From positions 10,184,415 to 10,248,414 of the forward strand of contig NC_092032.1 in the NCBI RefSeq assembly GCF_042242105.1: DNA of 64,000 nucleotides. Reading direction: 5' to 3'. Of the stretch, positions 36,001-53,600 are shown piece by piece. Source of the DNA: Pempheris klunzingeri. Lineage: Eukaryota > Chordata > Actinopteri > Acropomatiformes > Pempheridae. Made by a program: the position numbers and the translations under genes. Position 1 is the first letter of the stretch; every line of letters starts with the position of its first letter. The notes beneath the pieces are model-generated. The model was given only the letters and a program-made list of their open reading frames with translations, was not told the DNA's origin and searched no databases.

Positions 36001-39000
36001 CTGAGAACTGAGGAGAATTTACATATCTTAGAGCACATACAGCAGTGCCTGTTTTGTAGTGGTGCTAAAGCTGTAATTCTCTTGATCGTGTTAAACCACA
36101 AACATGAGCTAATTGTAAAGCTTAAGTCATAGTCACACCATAAATGTTTTTTTATGTTCCACACGTGTACACAAAGGTGAAGCACTTCCTTTCACTCACA
36201 CTGGGAAATCTATTAACCCTGATTGCTTTACGAAGAGAAAACAGAAATCAGATGTTTAAGCTAATAAAATAACTGATATGCCTTGAAACAAAAGGTGTAA
36301 TCCAGTATTAAGGAGGAGATTGCTGTCGCCAAGAGCATTAAGTTCAATCGCTGCATTTGTGCCTGTGTTTGCCCTGCTTACATGCGGTGAGAGGAACCAC
36401 CCCGAGCCACGCGAAGGCCACCAGCGTGTAATGGAACCAGTAGCGAATGGCTGTGCCCACACTGGTCAGCAGGCCGGCACAAATGTCCTGGATGGGCAGA
36501 CGGGAAGGCATGTCTGGGGAGTAGACTGAAGTGGAAAGAGGGAAGGAGTGAAGCAGAGGCTTTTGTGAAAATAACCTAAATATTGTTCAAATTGCGTATC
36601 AATGAAACAAAGTGCTTTCAATAAATGCTTCTTCAGGAAACTCGGGGCCGTTTAATAAATAAAAGTGGATGATCCATCAATGTCACAAGTACTTACTTGG
36701 TGTGAAAGCAAATCTGTGCTTGCATAATTCACAGTACTCCTTCCTGCTGTGCTTCAGCCACTGGACCAAACTATAAAGCAACATTTAGAGGTAAGTAAGA
36801 ATGTTTACATTTTCATCACATAATTTTGCATGAGTGAATTTGGGTAGACAGACTGGAAAAGTGAATGTTCACATCAGTAAGAAATGGAGACCTACTGCAG
36901 AGCTTAGGACAGACTGGAAAAGTGAATGTTCACATCAGTAAGAAATGGAGACCTACTGCAGAGCTTAGATCAGATGAAACATCCACCTGTACAATCCCTA
37001 TGAAATGTAGTAAAACAGGTGTGTGTGTGTGTGTTCACATTTGAAATTTCAAAGTTCTAATGTAATTTCAGTTCATTTCACTTGGCTCCATAGTTTGCAG
37101 TTTCCCAAATGATCTCGATGTTCGTAAACACAAGATTAAACTACGTAGTGTCACCAGAAACAGCTCACGTGTTGCAGATTGAACCCACAGTCTTAGATGT
37201 TAACATTGTGAGACAAAGGTCTATAATGTTGACCCAACGCAGATCTTTTTCATGTATACTGCTGCCATGGCCCTATGTGGGTATGATGTGATGAAGACGA
37301 AGGCTGAGCTGTGATGACCTGTCCGGGACCTCTGGACCCAGCAGACACTGACTGCGAGCACTTATCATGTTTCAGTCATGGTAAAACACTTACCCTCTTA
37401 ACACTAACACAAAAGGGCGTATCACTTATTCCTGAGCTGATTTGTGCTCGTTGGTCGCTCCTAACAACACCATCCCAGCTTCTTGTGACATAGGTTAGAC
37501 TCAGGGATTAACAACTTGGTTATGTAAGGGGGGTCATTACACCAGCTGATTCCAACATGCATGACAGCATTAAAGAACTGTGTCTGTGAACTGTGCGACC
37601 TCAGAACAGGGCTATACGTAAGACTCAACTCAACTTACATCATTTAAAAAGTTTACCCCTGAGGAGTTGCCCACCTGATGAAAAAAACAAAAATCACAAG
37701 CTTTGATCCATAAGTGTGTCTGCATTTGATTTTTACTTACGACCACAAGGAAATAAAGATAAACCAAGCTGAGGCTCACACACACTCAGCACAACTATAC
37801 TATCCACACACAACAGACTGTTATTCTAAACTTTGTGGGGGGTGACTGTGAACTGATACGGATACAGCCTGAGGTTCAACAATTACCACAGAACAATCCA
37901 GGCCGGGCCTTTGCTTCTGCCTGGGGATTTCCATGCACCTGACCAGTGATGCTCACACACAGGAGAGATGAGAACACAGCAAAATCTCCAAAATACCTGC
38001 AGGGGCTGGTATTGTTTTCAGTGGGCCTCTACCTCACCAAATGGCAGTAATACGGGATACTATGCAGCCTGGATGTGACAGAGGACAAACCTGTTCTGCA
38101 CCCTTTCACGATTCTTCTATTACATTTGTTATCAAGCCATCACTGTCCAACTATACGAGGTGTCCAGTTACTTAGCAATCACTGTACTGCATTAATCCCA
38201 TTATGTTATAAGCATGCAAACAAAAGGTCCTGGGAAAGCACTGGCCGCAACACTGAATCTTATGCTGTGTTCTTTCAGAAATGGTAGATTATAATGAATG
38301 CATATGACGGCACTAGATAGAATAATACCTTGATGATCAGTTCTACCCATTTGATCTCTATTGTAAGTGTGCACAGGAACTCTAATGAAGACATCAGGTT
38401 CATTTTTGGAGCAGTGTGAGTGAGGTTACTGTGAACTTTGGAATGACTAATGCATCAAGTTAACAGTGTCCAGCCTTAGCCTAGTTACGCACTGGTCTTT
38501 TAGTGCACACGTGAATGTTGAATAAAGGGAGTAAGCTTCCTGGGGGGTGGGTTGGGAGGGGGGGCAGCAATGACAGTGACAGTAATCAGATCCAGAAGCA
38601 CTTACCATTCCTGGTGGATAAACTTGATACTGCCAGTGCAGACACAGGGGTGGTACAGGGGTTTGTCTGGGGTCCCCTCAGAGCGGCACACACGACAAAT
38701 ATCCGCTGCAAACACACACATAACACATAACACGTGAGTGAGTGAATGACACCCATCGCCAAAGCAAAGCGCAGGGGTGCAGACAGAGAGTAGTGGGGCT
38801 GAGATATATGTCAGTAAGCATGTGTATTAAATAGAGTAATGTTAGATCAGTAGTACACATGGATTTAAGCGAGTTATTCCTCTCTGCTGTTTTATGGCCA
38901 TACATCAGGAGACTGATGACATCACCAGTAACGTCTAGTCCTTTCTACGCTCTCCTCCACGTCGCTGCTCCCCATATTGAGCTCGGCTGCAGTAACACAA

Positions 39001-39196
39001 CGCTATATTTTCCTGAATTTGGCTTCCACCACACTGACAGGCTGTTTAGGCATGCTAAGTTAACCACTAGCAGGCCAGCTCAGCAGCAGGGTCGGCTCTC
39101 GATGATGCACTTTAAAGCTAGTGCTGCTAAACCTCCTCAGCTCGGAGGGCAACAAGCGACGCCTTTACGCTATTTACCTTCTTCGGCGGTGTCCAT
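27028..39196 (-). CDS. marchf6: E3 ubiquitin ligase MARCHF6 (TEB4/Doa10)
   Basis: Twenty-five coding exons, all in phase, give 916 aa (human 910): 39196-39178, 38705-38606, 36770-36697, 36525-36382, 35890-35818, 35731-35563, 35242-35053, 34303-34242, 34095-34063, 33973-33922, 33629-33571, 33473-33393, 33209-33141, 32821-32747, 31554-31420, 31299-31079, 30808-30671, 30555-30333, 29775-29706, 29485-29304, 28939-28805, 28628-28539, 28302-28170, 27453-27318, 27115-27028. It is an ER membrane ligase that ubiquitinates misfolded proteins and sterol-pathway enzymes. The N-terminal RING-CH finger shows C4HC3 ligands Cys10, Cys13, Cys27, Cys29, His37, Cys40, Cys53, Cys56. About 14 membrane segments follow, including the conserved block [12 protein letters not shown] and a TEB4-domain region. 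An acidic, Pro/Ala-rich loop (exons 6-7) and an Asn-rich loop (exon 18) are the least conserved parts. The C-terminus [13 protein letters not shown] is typical. The very short first exon (MDTAEE) fixes the start. Confidence 0.97.
27642..28028. mobile_element. Probable MITE with terminal inverted repeats
   Basis: The left end ataactccagtattttta (27642 on) is matched by the reverse complement taaaaatactggagttat (ending 28028). Inner sequence also pairs: gggtttgaat on the left with ctcaaaccc on the right. The flanks read cattaagtgg (left) and catttaagtgg (right), consistent with an 8-10 bp target-site duplication with one indel, as made by hAT or Mutator-like transposases. There is no coding capacity. 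It lies in marchf6 intron 23. Confidence 0.7.
36847..36968. repeat. Perfect 61-bp tandem duplication
   Basis: The 61-bp unit at 36847-36907 is repeated without a mismatch at 36908-36968 (begins gacagactggaaaag, ends gcagagcttag). It lies in marchf6 intron 2, about 80 bp upstream of the exon 3 acceptor on the transcript. Confidence 0.95.
36969..38605. other. marchf6 intron 2, no further gene
   Basis: About 1.6 kb with a short GT run (37018-37032) and a G-rich stretch (38539-38566). No other exon or RNA gene is recognised. Confidence 0.5.
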
Positions 39197-41029
<1,833 letters not shown>

Positions 41030-42516
41030 ATGGCAAACGAGGCCTCGCCATGCCCCTGTGATATAGGTGATCGGATGGACTATGGAGGGCTCGGCCAGGA
41101 GGTCCAGATCGAGCACATTAAAGCTTATGTAGTGAAACCACCCTCTGCATCTGACAAGGCCATCATTGTCATACAGGACATCTATGGGTGGCAGCTTCCC
41201 AACACAAGATACATGGCTGATCTGCTGGCTGCTAATGGATACACGTGAGTCAGAATCAATGTGCATATGCAGGCGTGCTTCTTAAACTGAGCTTAGTTAT
41301 TGTTTTTTACCCACAAGCTTTTAAATCTGTTGGTTCATGTTGGCCACTTAGGCCTTCACAGTGATTTCTGCTGCCATTGTTTTGCTCTGAGCAGTGCAGT
41401 TTGTCCAGACTTCTATGTTGGAAAGGAGCCCTGGAGTCCATCACATGACTGGTCCACATTTCAGGAGTGGCTGGAAGACAAAAAGCCCACAAACATTAAC
41501 AAGTAACTTAAAGCTTATTCACAGTCTTCTCCCTGTATGAGGTAGTTGGACATATTTGTTAGTCATGGTATCTCCTTCCCTAGGGAGGTGGAGGTGGTGC
41601 TGAGGTTCCTGAAGGAGCAGTGTGGGGCCAAACACATCGGAGCAGTGGGCTTCTGCTGGGGAGGGGTGGCCACTCATTACCTCGCCCTGCAATATCCAGA
41701 GGTCAAAGCTGGAGTGTCTGTCTATGGTATGTCACAGCTGACATCACGTCATCTGTGTCCTCTTACTTCAGTTACAGTATTACACATCAGATGTCCTTGT
41801 TTACAGATGTTAATATTTTGAAATCTTATGTTATGCTGCGCAGGGATAATCCGTGAAAGAGAGGACCGGTATGAGTTGAAGAGTCCGACACTCTTCATCT
41901 TTGGGGAGAAAGATGAGGTTATCCCACTGGACCAGGTTAGTACGCATCGATTTAGTAACTTTAATTAACATACTTTACAGGTAGATGCTTCACTCTGGTA
42001 TTTGAACACCGATTGGTGTTCCTGTAACAACGTCCATATGTCTGTCTTATGTTAAATACACCAGCAATGAAAGTTTTTGTCAGTTTCACTACCATGTAAC
42101 CACAACCCGTGTTTTAGTGCTGAAACTAGCTCTAATTGTGCTGAATTCCTGCTTTCCTCCTCTTTATATCATTGTAATTTGAATATCTTTGGGTTTAGGA
42201 CCACTGATCGACACATTGGAAGGCGTCACATTTTAGAGACCAAAGAAATAATCAAGAAAATAATCAGCAGATTAATCACTAATGACAATAATTGTTCGTT
42301 GCAGCCCTAGTGTGGTCATATCCCTTTGCCCTTCAGGTGAGCGTCCTTGAAGCCAAACTAAAGGAGAAATGCACCGTGGATTACCAGGTGAAGATCTTTC
42401 CTGGTCAGACTCATGGGTTTGTCCACCGCAAAAGAGAAGACATCAACCCCACGGACAAACCCAGCATCCAGGAGGCCAGGACAGACATGCTCAACTGGCT
42501 CAAAAAATACATGTGA
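41030..42516 (+). CDS. cmbl: Carboxymethylenebutenolidase homologue
   Basis: Five coding exons in phase (41030-41244, 41395-41502, 41584-41726, 41844-41935, 42337-42516) encode 245 aa, exactly the human length. It is a cytosolic dienelactone-hydrolase-type alpha/beta hydrolase. The human enzyme activates ester prodrugs such as olmesartan medoxomil, and its natural substrate is unclear. The start [13 protein letters not shown] matches the family. The catalytic triad is intact at the human positions: Cys132 in GFCWGG, Asp179 in GEKDEVIP and His212 in GQTHGFVH. The C-terminus is LNWLKKYM. It lies convergent with cct5 and divergent from marchf6, the same arrangement as on human 5p15.2. A plus-strand AATAAA lies at 42853-42858. 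Confidence 0.96.
42270..42310. repeat. Terminal fragment of a dispersed teleost repeat
   Basis: The segment aatcagcagattaatcacta through cgttgcagccctag is the end of a common interspersed fish repeat whose full form begins gggctgcaactaac. It lies in cmbl intron 4, just 27 bp before the exon 5 acceptor. Confidence 0.6.
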
Positions 42517-43078
42517 ATGAGGAGGTCAGATGCATCAGCACAGACAGCTTTCATAAAGACAGAATGAGAACTGGAAAAAAAATCAAATGGAAAATGTAGA
42601 GATGCTATTTACAGAGATGAGGGCGATGAATGTGCCTAGTAATTTTAGTTTGGTGGCATTCCAGTCTTGTTTTTGAATTTAATCTTGTAGAATTTATTTT
42701 AATTGTGGAGCCAAAATTATTTAGCACTTTTTCAAAAATAATGCAGTCTTGTTAATGTGAGAGTAAAAAGTAGTATGTGGATTACATTTTTGCTGACTTC
42801 GTGTAAATTCGCAAGTTTTATATGACATAATGTACATGGGACAGAACTTACAAATAAAGATCAAGGATGTTCAGGTTCGATACTGGGGGCTTAAAATCAG
42901 AACTACAGAGTCTGGAAGCTTCAACGGACCAACATTTTAATGGTGACTTTTGATACGACAACAGCTTGAACATTTTGTGTCAAATGATAAATAGCATTAT
43001 GCAGTGCGGTTTGGACATGGTGCTCTGGGAAGTGCCTAAAACCTCAGCTCAGAAATCTTAAAGCGTTCCAGGAAGCTT
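42517..43078. promoter_or_regulatory. Shared 3' region of cmbl (+) and cct5 (-)
   Basis: The plus-strand AATAAA at 42853-42858 suits cmbl. For cct5, minus-strand signals are ATTAAA near 42936 and AATAAA at 42693-42698. If cct5 uses the distal one, the two 3' UTRs overlap by roughly 180 bp. Nothing else is seen in this 562-bp gap. Confidence 0.5.
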
Positions 43079-46854
<3,776 letters not shown>

Positions 46855-47576
46855 GTTGACTGAGAGATGTGGACACTTAGTAAGTGTTCAGTGGATAAAA
46901 TGAAGAGTTTTTAACGATGCTAACTGGAGTGTGGCTTAGCTGCAAGCCGCACGGATCTGCCGGCGACTTCTGGAAGGCTCCACAGGCGGGGAGGGCGGAA
47001 CCAAGTAGAGTTAAGTGTGTCTTATTACACGTTTAAACCTGCTTTTTACGCAGAGTGACAACACATAATTGAACAATCGGTTACAAAATGATTCCCAAAC
47101 ATAAATACAAGTTTATTTATGGCAGAAATCTCTCGGGAGAAACTGAAAACATATTTTTTGTAAGGTGGTTTCTTCCGATCACGTCTAGTCGGGTTGCTCT
47201 GATCTCGCGTGAATTCCAGTGATGACAACATTCCATGGGAAATACTGGACTGTATATCCACAACTGTTTAAAAAAGGTACAAAATATATCTTCCGAGACC
47301 TTCACAACGCCTTTGTAGCTGCTTCTTGTGATATTCAAGTGTATGTGTATCGTTTTAAACAGGTTTAGAGAAAATACATAGTCCGGGAATGGCACCAGGG
47401 CTTGTTTCCCGTGTGTCAATTGTCATTTAATACTAAAATGTAGCCAAAACATGTAACTCTGCAGCCTTCATGATGTGTATTTTTTTTTTACGTTATAGAT
47501 AAGAAACCACGCTCGAAAACACGTGGACTGTAATATTGGCAACGTCCAAAAAAATTACGTAACGTCCGGGTACTTT
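46855..47576. promoter_or_regulatory. Bidirectional cct5 / mtrr promoter region
   Basis: There are 722 bp between the cct5 start codon (minus) and the earliest in-frame mtrr ATG (plus). The cct5-proximal 150 bp contain GC-rich runs (ggcggggagggcgg near 46985). No TATA box is obvious on either side. Short first-exon UTRs of both genes are probably inside this interval. Confidence 0.6.
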
Positions 47577-47663
47577 ATGGTGGCGTTCAGGGTAGTTGCG
47601 TTACGGTCTGTTAGAACCTGTTACCTGTCAAAATTTTCACCATGTTTTCCTGGACTCTCCAGC

Positions 47664-50600
47664 ATGCCCTGTGAAGCGAAGCCTCGGTTCGTGGTCCTGT
47701 ACGGGTCTCAGAAGGGCCAAGCCCAGTCCTTAGCAGAGGGGGTAGCTGAGGTGGCGGAGGAGCAGGGACTGGCTGCTGAGCTCAGCTGCTTAAACCACAC
47801 TGAAAAGGTAGCTGTTTTCATATTGCTGCCCCTGCTGTTTAAGCCCTTCTTCCACTGTATGGCTACTGACACACAATAGCACATAAATAATGTCTTGGTC
47901 ATGATTTTGGGGATATTATTGTAATGTGTATTCACACTTTTTAGTGGAAACACCAGTCACTGATTTATCACATAACTGGTTCCAGTACAATTTGGAGATG
48001 GAGACTGCCCCAGTGGTCTTTATTGTGTCTACTACTGGAGATGGGGAGCCGCCAGACAATGCCCACCAATTTGTAAAGCGCATCAAGAAGAAGACCCTCT
48101 CCAATGACCACTATAAACACCTTCGCTATGCACTTTTAGGTAAATTCAGATATACAGGTCTGAAGTAGCTCTTTTTGCAGCTCATTTGTCAATATTGGAA
48201 CTCGATTTGCAAAACACATTTGTGTAAATCATTACAATGCAGAGCATTGCACAGTGTTTACTTTTCCTGAATAGTTGCTGGCTTGAGAAATCTTCATCTG
48301 TTTTCCTCTGTCTGCTCTACAGCTTTAGGAGACACAAATTATGCAAATTTCTGCAACTGTGGGAAGACAATTGAGCGTCGTCTACAGGAACTTGGAGCCA
48401 AACAATTTTATGCGACGGGTTATGCAGATGATGGTGTAGGGTAAGTTCTGCAGAGAAATTAAGTATAGACATCCAACTTTCAGCGTTTGGTCTTAACCTC
48501 CCCACTTTCTTTCTCTTCTGCTTTTTGGGGGCTTTGCTCTGTCCAGGCTGGAGGAGGTTGTGGACCCCTGGCTTGAAGGACTGTGGAAAGCAGTCAAAGG
48601 AGCCTTATCAAAAATGGCTTCTGATACGACTGGTTACCTGCAAGGGGGAGCAGGGGATTCACCAAAGGAAACTCCTGATTCATCAATACCAGATGTCCAA
48701 CTAAACCTCTTAAGCATCACTGATCGGCAGAACTTCGAGTCAGTCAGAGCATCCGTAGAAACTGTCTCCAAATTTGCATCGGCTGCTTCATCATCAGCTC
48801 CTGCCACACATGCTGCTGTTTCTGATCTCAGGCCAGCTGCTCCTGCAGGGAGCCCCGGGTTGGCGTCTGAGTCTAGTGGTACTGCCAGTGTTTCTACATC
48901 ATCACCGGAGACACAGAGCGGGGATGCTGGAGTTCCCCATGTTGAATTGGCAGCCTCACTGACACACTCCCTGCCACCGCTGTCTGAGTCCTCTCTAAAT
49001 GTTCCTGCTCTGCCTCCTCCCTACCTGGATGTCTGTCTCCAGGAAGTGGACACTATTGAACAGGTGAGGAAGACACTTCTGATAAAAGCGGTACTTCTGC
49101 CATATTTCACCCTTCATCTCATAAGTATTTTCTTTCAGATTGTTAGCCCGTCAAATAAAGACACTCTTCATGAGGTTCCCATATCCAGGGTAGTTCAGCT
49201 GACCAGAGGAGATTCAGTCAAGATGGCCCTTCTCTTAGAGCTGGACATCTCTGTAAGCTTGACAGAACAATCTTCATTTTTGACATTTTTCTAAACCCTC
49301 AGTATGAATAGAGATATTTTTTGAAAGCAGTCTGAATTCAAGATGCTTCTCTTTCATTCGTTTTTAGGATTACCCGATGATGACCCATCAGCCAGGGGAT
49401 TCGTTTGATGTGTTCTGCCCAAACAGGGCCTCTGAGGTGGAGGACATGCTCCACAGATTGGGCCTTTATGACCAGAGGAACCACCGAGTACACATCTCTG
49501 TACGCAAAGACACAAAGAAGAAAGGTAAAGTGCTCCTGTTGGATCATTTTAACATGCAAGCTTCTTATGTTTGTGACAGACCTATCTACCCTGTCATGAC
49601 AATTCTCACATGTTCTTTCCTCCCTGGTTGTAGGTGCCCAAGTGCCACCCCACACCCCCCAGAACATTTCTCTGCTGTACCTGCTCACATGGTGTCTGGA
49701 GATCAGAAGTGTTCCTAAGAAGGTACTATATGTCCACACTTTGCTCTGCATCGACTCACTTTATAAACTGTATTGGCAAAGCTGCTTTGTGATGTGACAT
49801 CCTCCCTGCTGTTTTTGGTCTATCAGCATAATAAGGGGGAAGACATCTTTTTAAGTGCCATGTTTTCCTTAGCTAGAGCACACTGCTTCTGTATCTGTTG
49901 TCAAAGCTCAGAGAAAAGTGTACTGTATTTCAGGAAGATGTGTAATTATATTTTGACATGGATGTTCCCATTTATTTTTCAATGCTGTACTTACTGAACT
50001 GGCGTACGGGTACTTAAATAGTCTGTTAGGACACGGCCTGGACACAAAATAAGTTCAGGCAAGACTGAATTATGAAGTGCAGATCCCTGGCTGAAATAAT
50101 GATAAAAGTTGATGAAATGTAAAATGGCCACAGTTTTGAGCTTCGGCAGCGGCTAACCTTTGGCTGAGGATGCAGCCTGCATGAATTTCACCTGATTCTC
50201 TATTCTCTCTGCTATTACTGTAGTGACAGTAGCTGACTTCTACAAAATTACACTGTCATCCTTATAGTTACTATGCAAGTTAGATTTTTGATGTAATAGA
50301 AACATTATGTTCTAACCAAAATGAAAACCATTAATTTCCCTCCGCAATGAATTGCATCAGTAGTTTTCAGTTCTTTGTAAATAACACACTGGATAACAAA
50401 AGGAAGACAATTTGTAAAATGTCAGTATTGCAATAATCCACTTGCTTCCTAATAAATACAACATTGTAAGTGTTACTCAACTCTCAGAATCACTTGAAGC
50501 AAAAATTTCACAGCCATTACAACACAGTACCCCTTATAGTCACTGCATACAAATTATCTTTTAGAAACAGGCTCTGTTTTGTTTTAAAATATATATATAA

Positions 50601-53600
50601 AAAAAATGTATTCAATAAGATATTACTTTGTTAGTATGATGGATTAAGAGACATTAAGGAAGGGTGCATTCAAATTTCTGCTCTGATTTTATCAGGAAAG
50701 CTTCTGAACTGTCCAAATCAAATAGAAAATGTGTCAGACTGATATAAAGCATCCTAACTGATATGCTACCATCAGATCAGTTCCCTGCTCGATATAAGAC
50801 GTGTGCTCAGTCTGTTTCTCCTCTATGTTATGAAATTCCTGCACAAAAATTGACTGTTTCAGGTCAAACGGTTACTACACACTTACAAGGCAGTAAGAGT
50901 TTTATTTTATGACCCCTTTCTGTGTAATGCAAGCAGTTAATCTGTTATACTAAAGCATTTACAACACCTATAATCTTTATACTCCATGATTTTTAGGATA
51001 GTGAAAGACAATCGCCTCAGCCTCTCACTCAGAACAATTCCCAATAATACACATAACAGCATCAAATACAGAAAGATATATTGGCTCGCTAGTTCTACTG
51101 AGACAACTGTGAATGTTATTACTGAAGCTATCCAGAGGCTGTGCCAGACACGGCCACTATTTTTTGACACTAGTTAAATTGTGGTGAAGTGCTACTAGAT
51201 GGATCGGAGGATGGGATAATAATTCTTCCAGTGGGAGCTACAAGAACGTGGCACTAATCTCTCCATACATGCACTCACAAACTATAATGAATCACTGAAA
51301 TTATACAAACCACTTAGGCATGATAAATATTCAGAAGTTGTGATTACTGTATCAGGGTGATTAATTTCTGCAGAATAAAGTAAAATCACTCCGAAAGTTG
51401 TTCAGGAGCTGCATTTCAATATTTCCTCATGATCCTTTTAATCCTGTAATTTACATCAAAGCCCACAGAAAGATTAAATATTATTAATAATTTATGCAAT
51501 AGCAGTTGTACAGCAGCTGGCAATTTGCAAGTTAACACATTAATTTGTTTGCATTCGTTGATTTTGATGAATTTGAGTCAAAGGATGTCTGCTGGTTTCT
51601 CAGTATCTTAGAAAATACTAGAATACTGATATCAAGGTCTTCTCCAGGGTTTTCATTTAGTTAGAAAACCTACAGTTCCCTTTTATATGGCCAGTGTGCA
51701 TTGCGGCATTTAAAGTTTGCTCTACTGCAGTGTTACAAAGTGTATCAAGTACCTCTTTTTACAGTTGTGAATGTAAACCTAAGTCAGAAAAACGTGGGGG
51801 AAAAAATCACAACCGTAGCTGCTGATGAAGGTTGCTGTTCTGCACCTCCGTCAGCAGTGATGGTCATGATTTTTTCAGTCAAATTTCTATCCGTCTTCCT
51901 CAGGCGTTTCTCCGAGCGCTGGTGGAGCATACAGGGGACAGTGTGCAGAGGAGGAGACTGCAGGAGCTGTGCAGTAAACAAGGCGCCGCAGACTACAACC
52001 TGCATGTGAGAGACCAGAGTCTCTGTGTTTTGGAGCTGCTCACGGCCTTCCCATCCTGCTCGCCTCCTCTCAGCCTCCTCATAGGTCAGAGTGCCTGCCG
52101 TTATCTCACTCACTCACTCACTCACTCACTCACTCCAAAGGTCCAAAATTCTCTTAGTCCATAATTATCAGGGTTATTGGGCAAAAACTGTAATTTCCAT
52201 GAGAACCACTTTAAAGCACAAAGTTTCACATTTATTCTTTATAATTTTTACCTTTTATCTTCATGTCACATAGCACATAGATACATTTAATGTGGAGCAT
52301 TTATCCAGTTAAGTTAAAATGATATGACAGAATATTAGTCTGTTTTTCATGTTTTTCAGTTTGTTAGTTTGTTATTATTATTAGATGCAGGTTTAATTGA
52401 ATGAAGGTTTTCATGTTGCCTGAAGCAAATGGGGGAACTGCAGTGATTTACCTGAGATTGGGTTTTAGACTGCACCTGTACAAAATATCAGCGGAATAAA
52501 TGACCTAAGAACTATTTATTTCACTTTTGAAAAGACACTAGGCTTATGTTAAGCCCATCAGGTATTTTGGTCTGTGGCTGGATAATTATCGTCCAGTAGG
52601 GGGCACTGTAGCCCCAGTAAAGGTCTCAAGGCTGATTCTGTTAGAGCATTTAATTATACAGAATGGTCAGACCAAGTACATCAGAGGGCTCCCCAAAGGA
52701 TCAACACTCATTTCTTTGTCTCATTTTAAGTACATTTGTCCTCAATATGGTTTTTGTGTTACAGTTTCTGAGAATGTAAAGGCAGGATTGTAGCTGCAAG
52801 TCAAGCAATATTTTCCCAGTTTATTCATTATTTCCTTCCCTCCTAATAATATTGATCATTTTGAGCTGCTGTTGGCCATCTATCCTTTGACCCTTTGAGC
52901 AAACTGTAGGTAAAAAACTAACATTTTCTCTCAGCTCATTAAGATAGTTGGCCGGTCATTCGGTATAGATCTAATAAGTTTTGACTGAAACTTACCAGAC
53001 AGTGAAATGAGTTGGCTACAGCTTTACATACAAGTTGAGTTGTCCTCTAAAACAGCTGTGTCACAGCTCTTGAGAGCCCAGTGTCAGTTATTTTTGTCCC
53101 ACTTGCCAAGCCTAGCACCTTTTTGTTTTTTTTTCAGTGGTGAACTGATGCAGAAATTGGGAATCGCGACAATTGTGCCCTTGTGAAAAATGTGGTGTTG
53201 GAGGCCCTTCAGGGCAACAGCTGTTATTTAGGGGAGAGGGGGCCGTTTACTGGTGAGCCACTGAGATTTGCAAGGACACAAGCAGGCAGGGTCAGTTTGG
53301 ATCATAGGTTAATGGTCAGCTCTGACTCATTGTGTCACTGTTAAAGTACACTGCTGCATTTTTGCACTGTTTGTGGTTCATTACCCCGACCAAAGGGGAT
53401 GCGTTTGCTGATCAGAGTTTATGCTGTTGTACACTAACTATAAATAATGAGGAGAGATGTGTCTAAGCCCAGATGTCTTTGGCAAAGTGCAGGCTGGGTA
53501 TAAAAGTAAATGCTGGGTATAAATTGAGAAAGATACCCGCTTCCCAGAGTCAGCTCTCTTGTTACATGGTCTGTTGTTTCACATAGCGTGTCAGATGGAA

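Noticed and set aside
36847-36968. Tandem copies considered as a CRISPR-like array
   Set aside because: Only two units with no spacers, inside an intron of a vertebrate gene.
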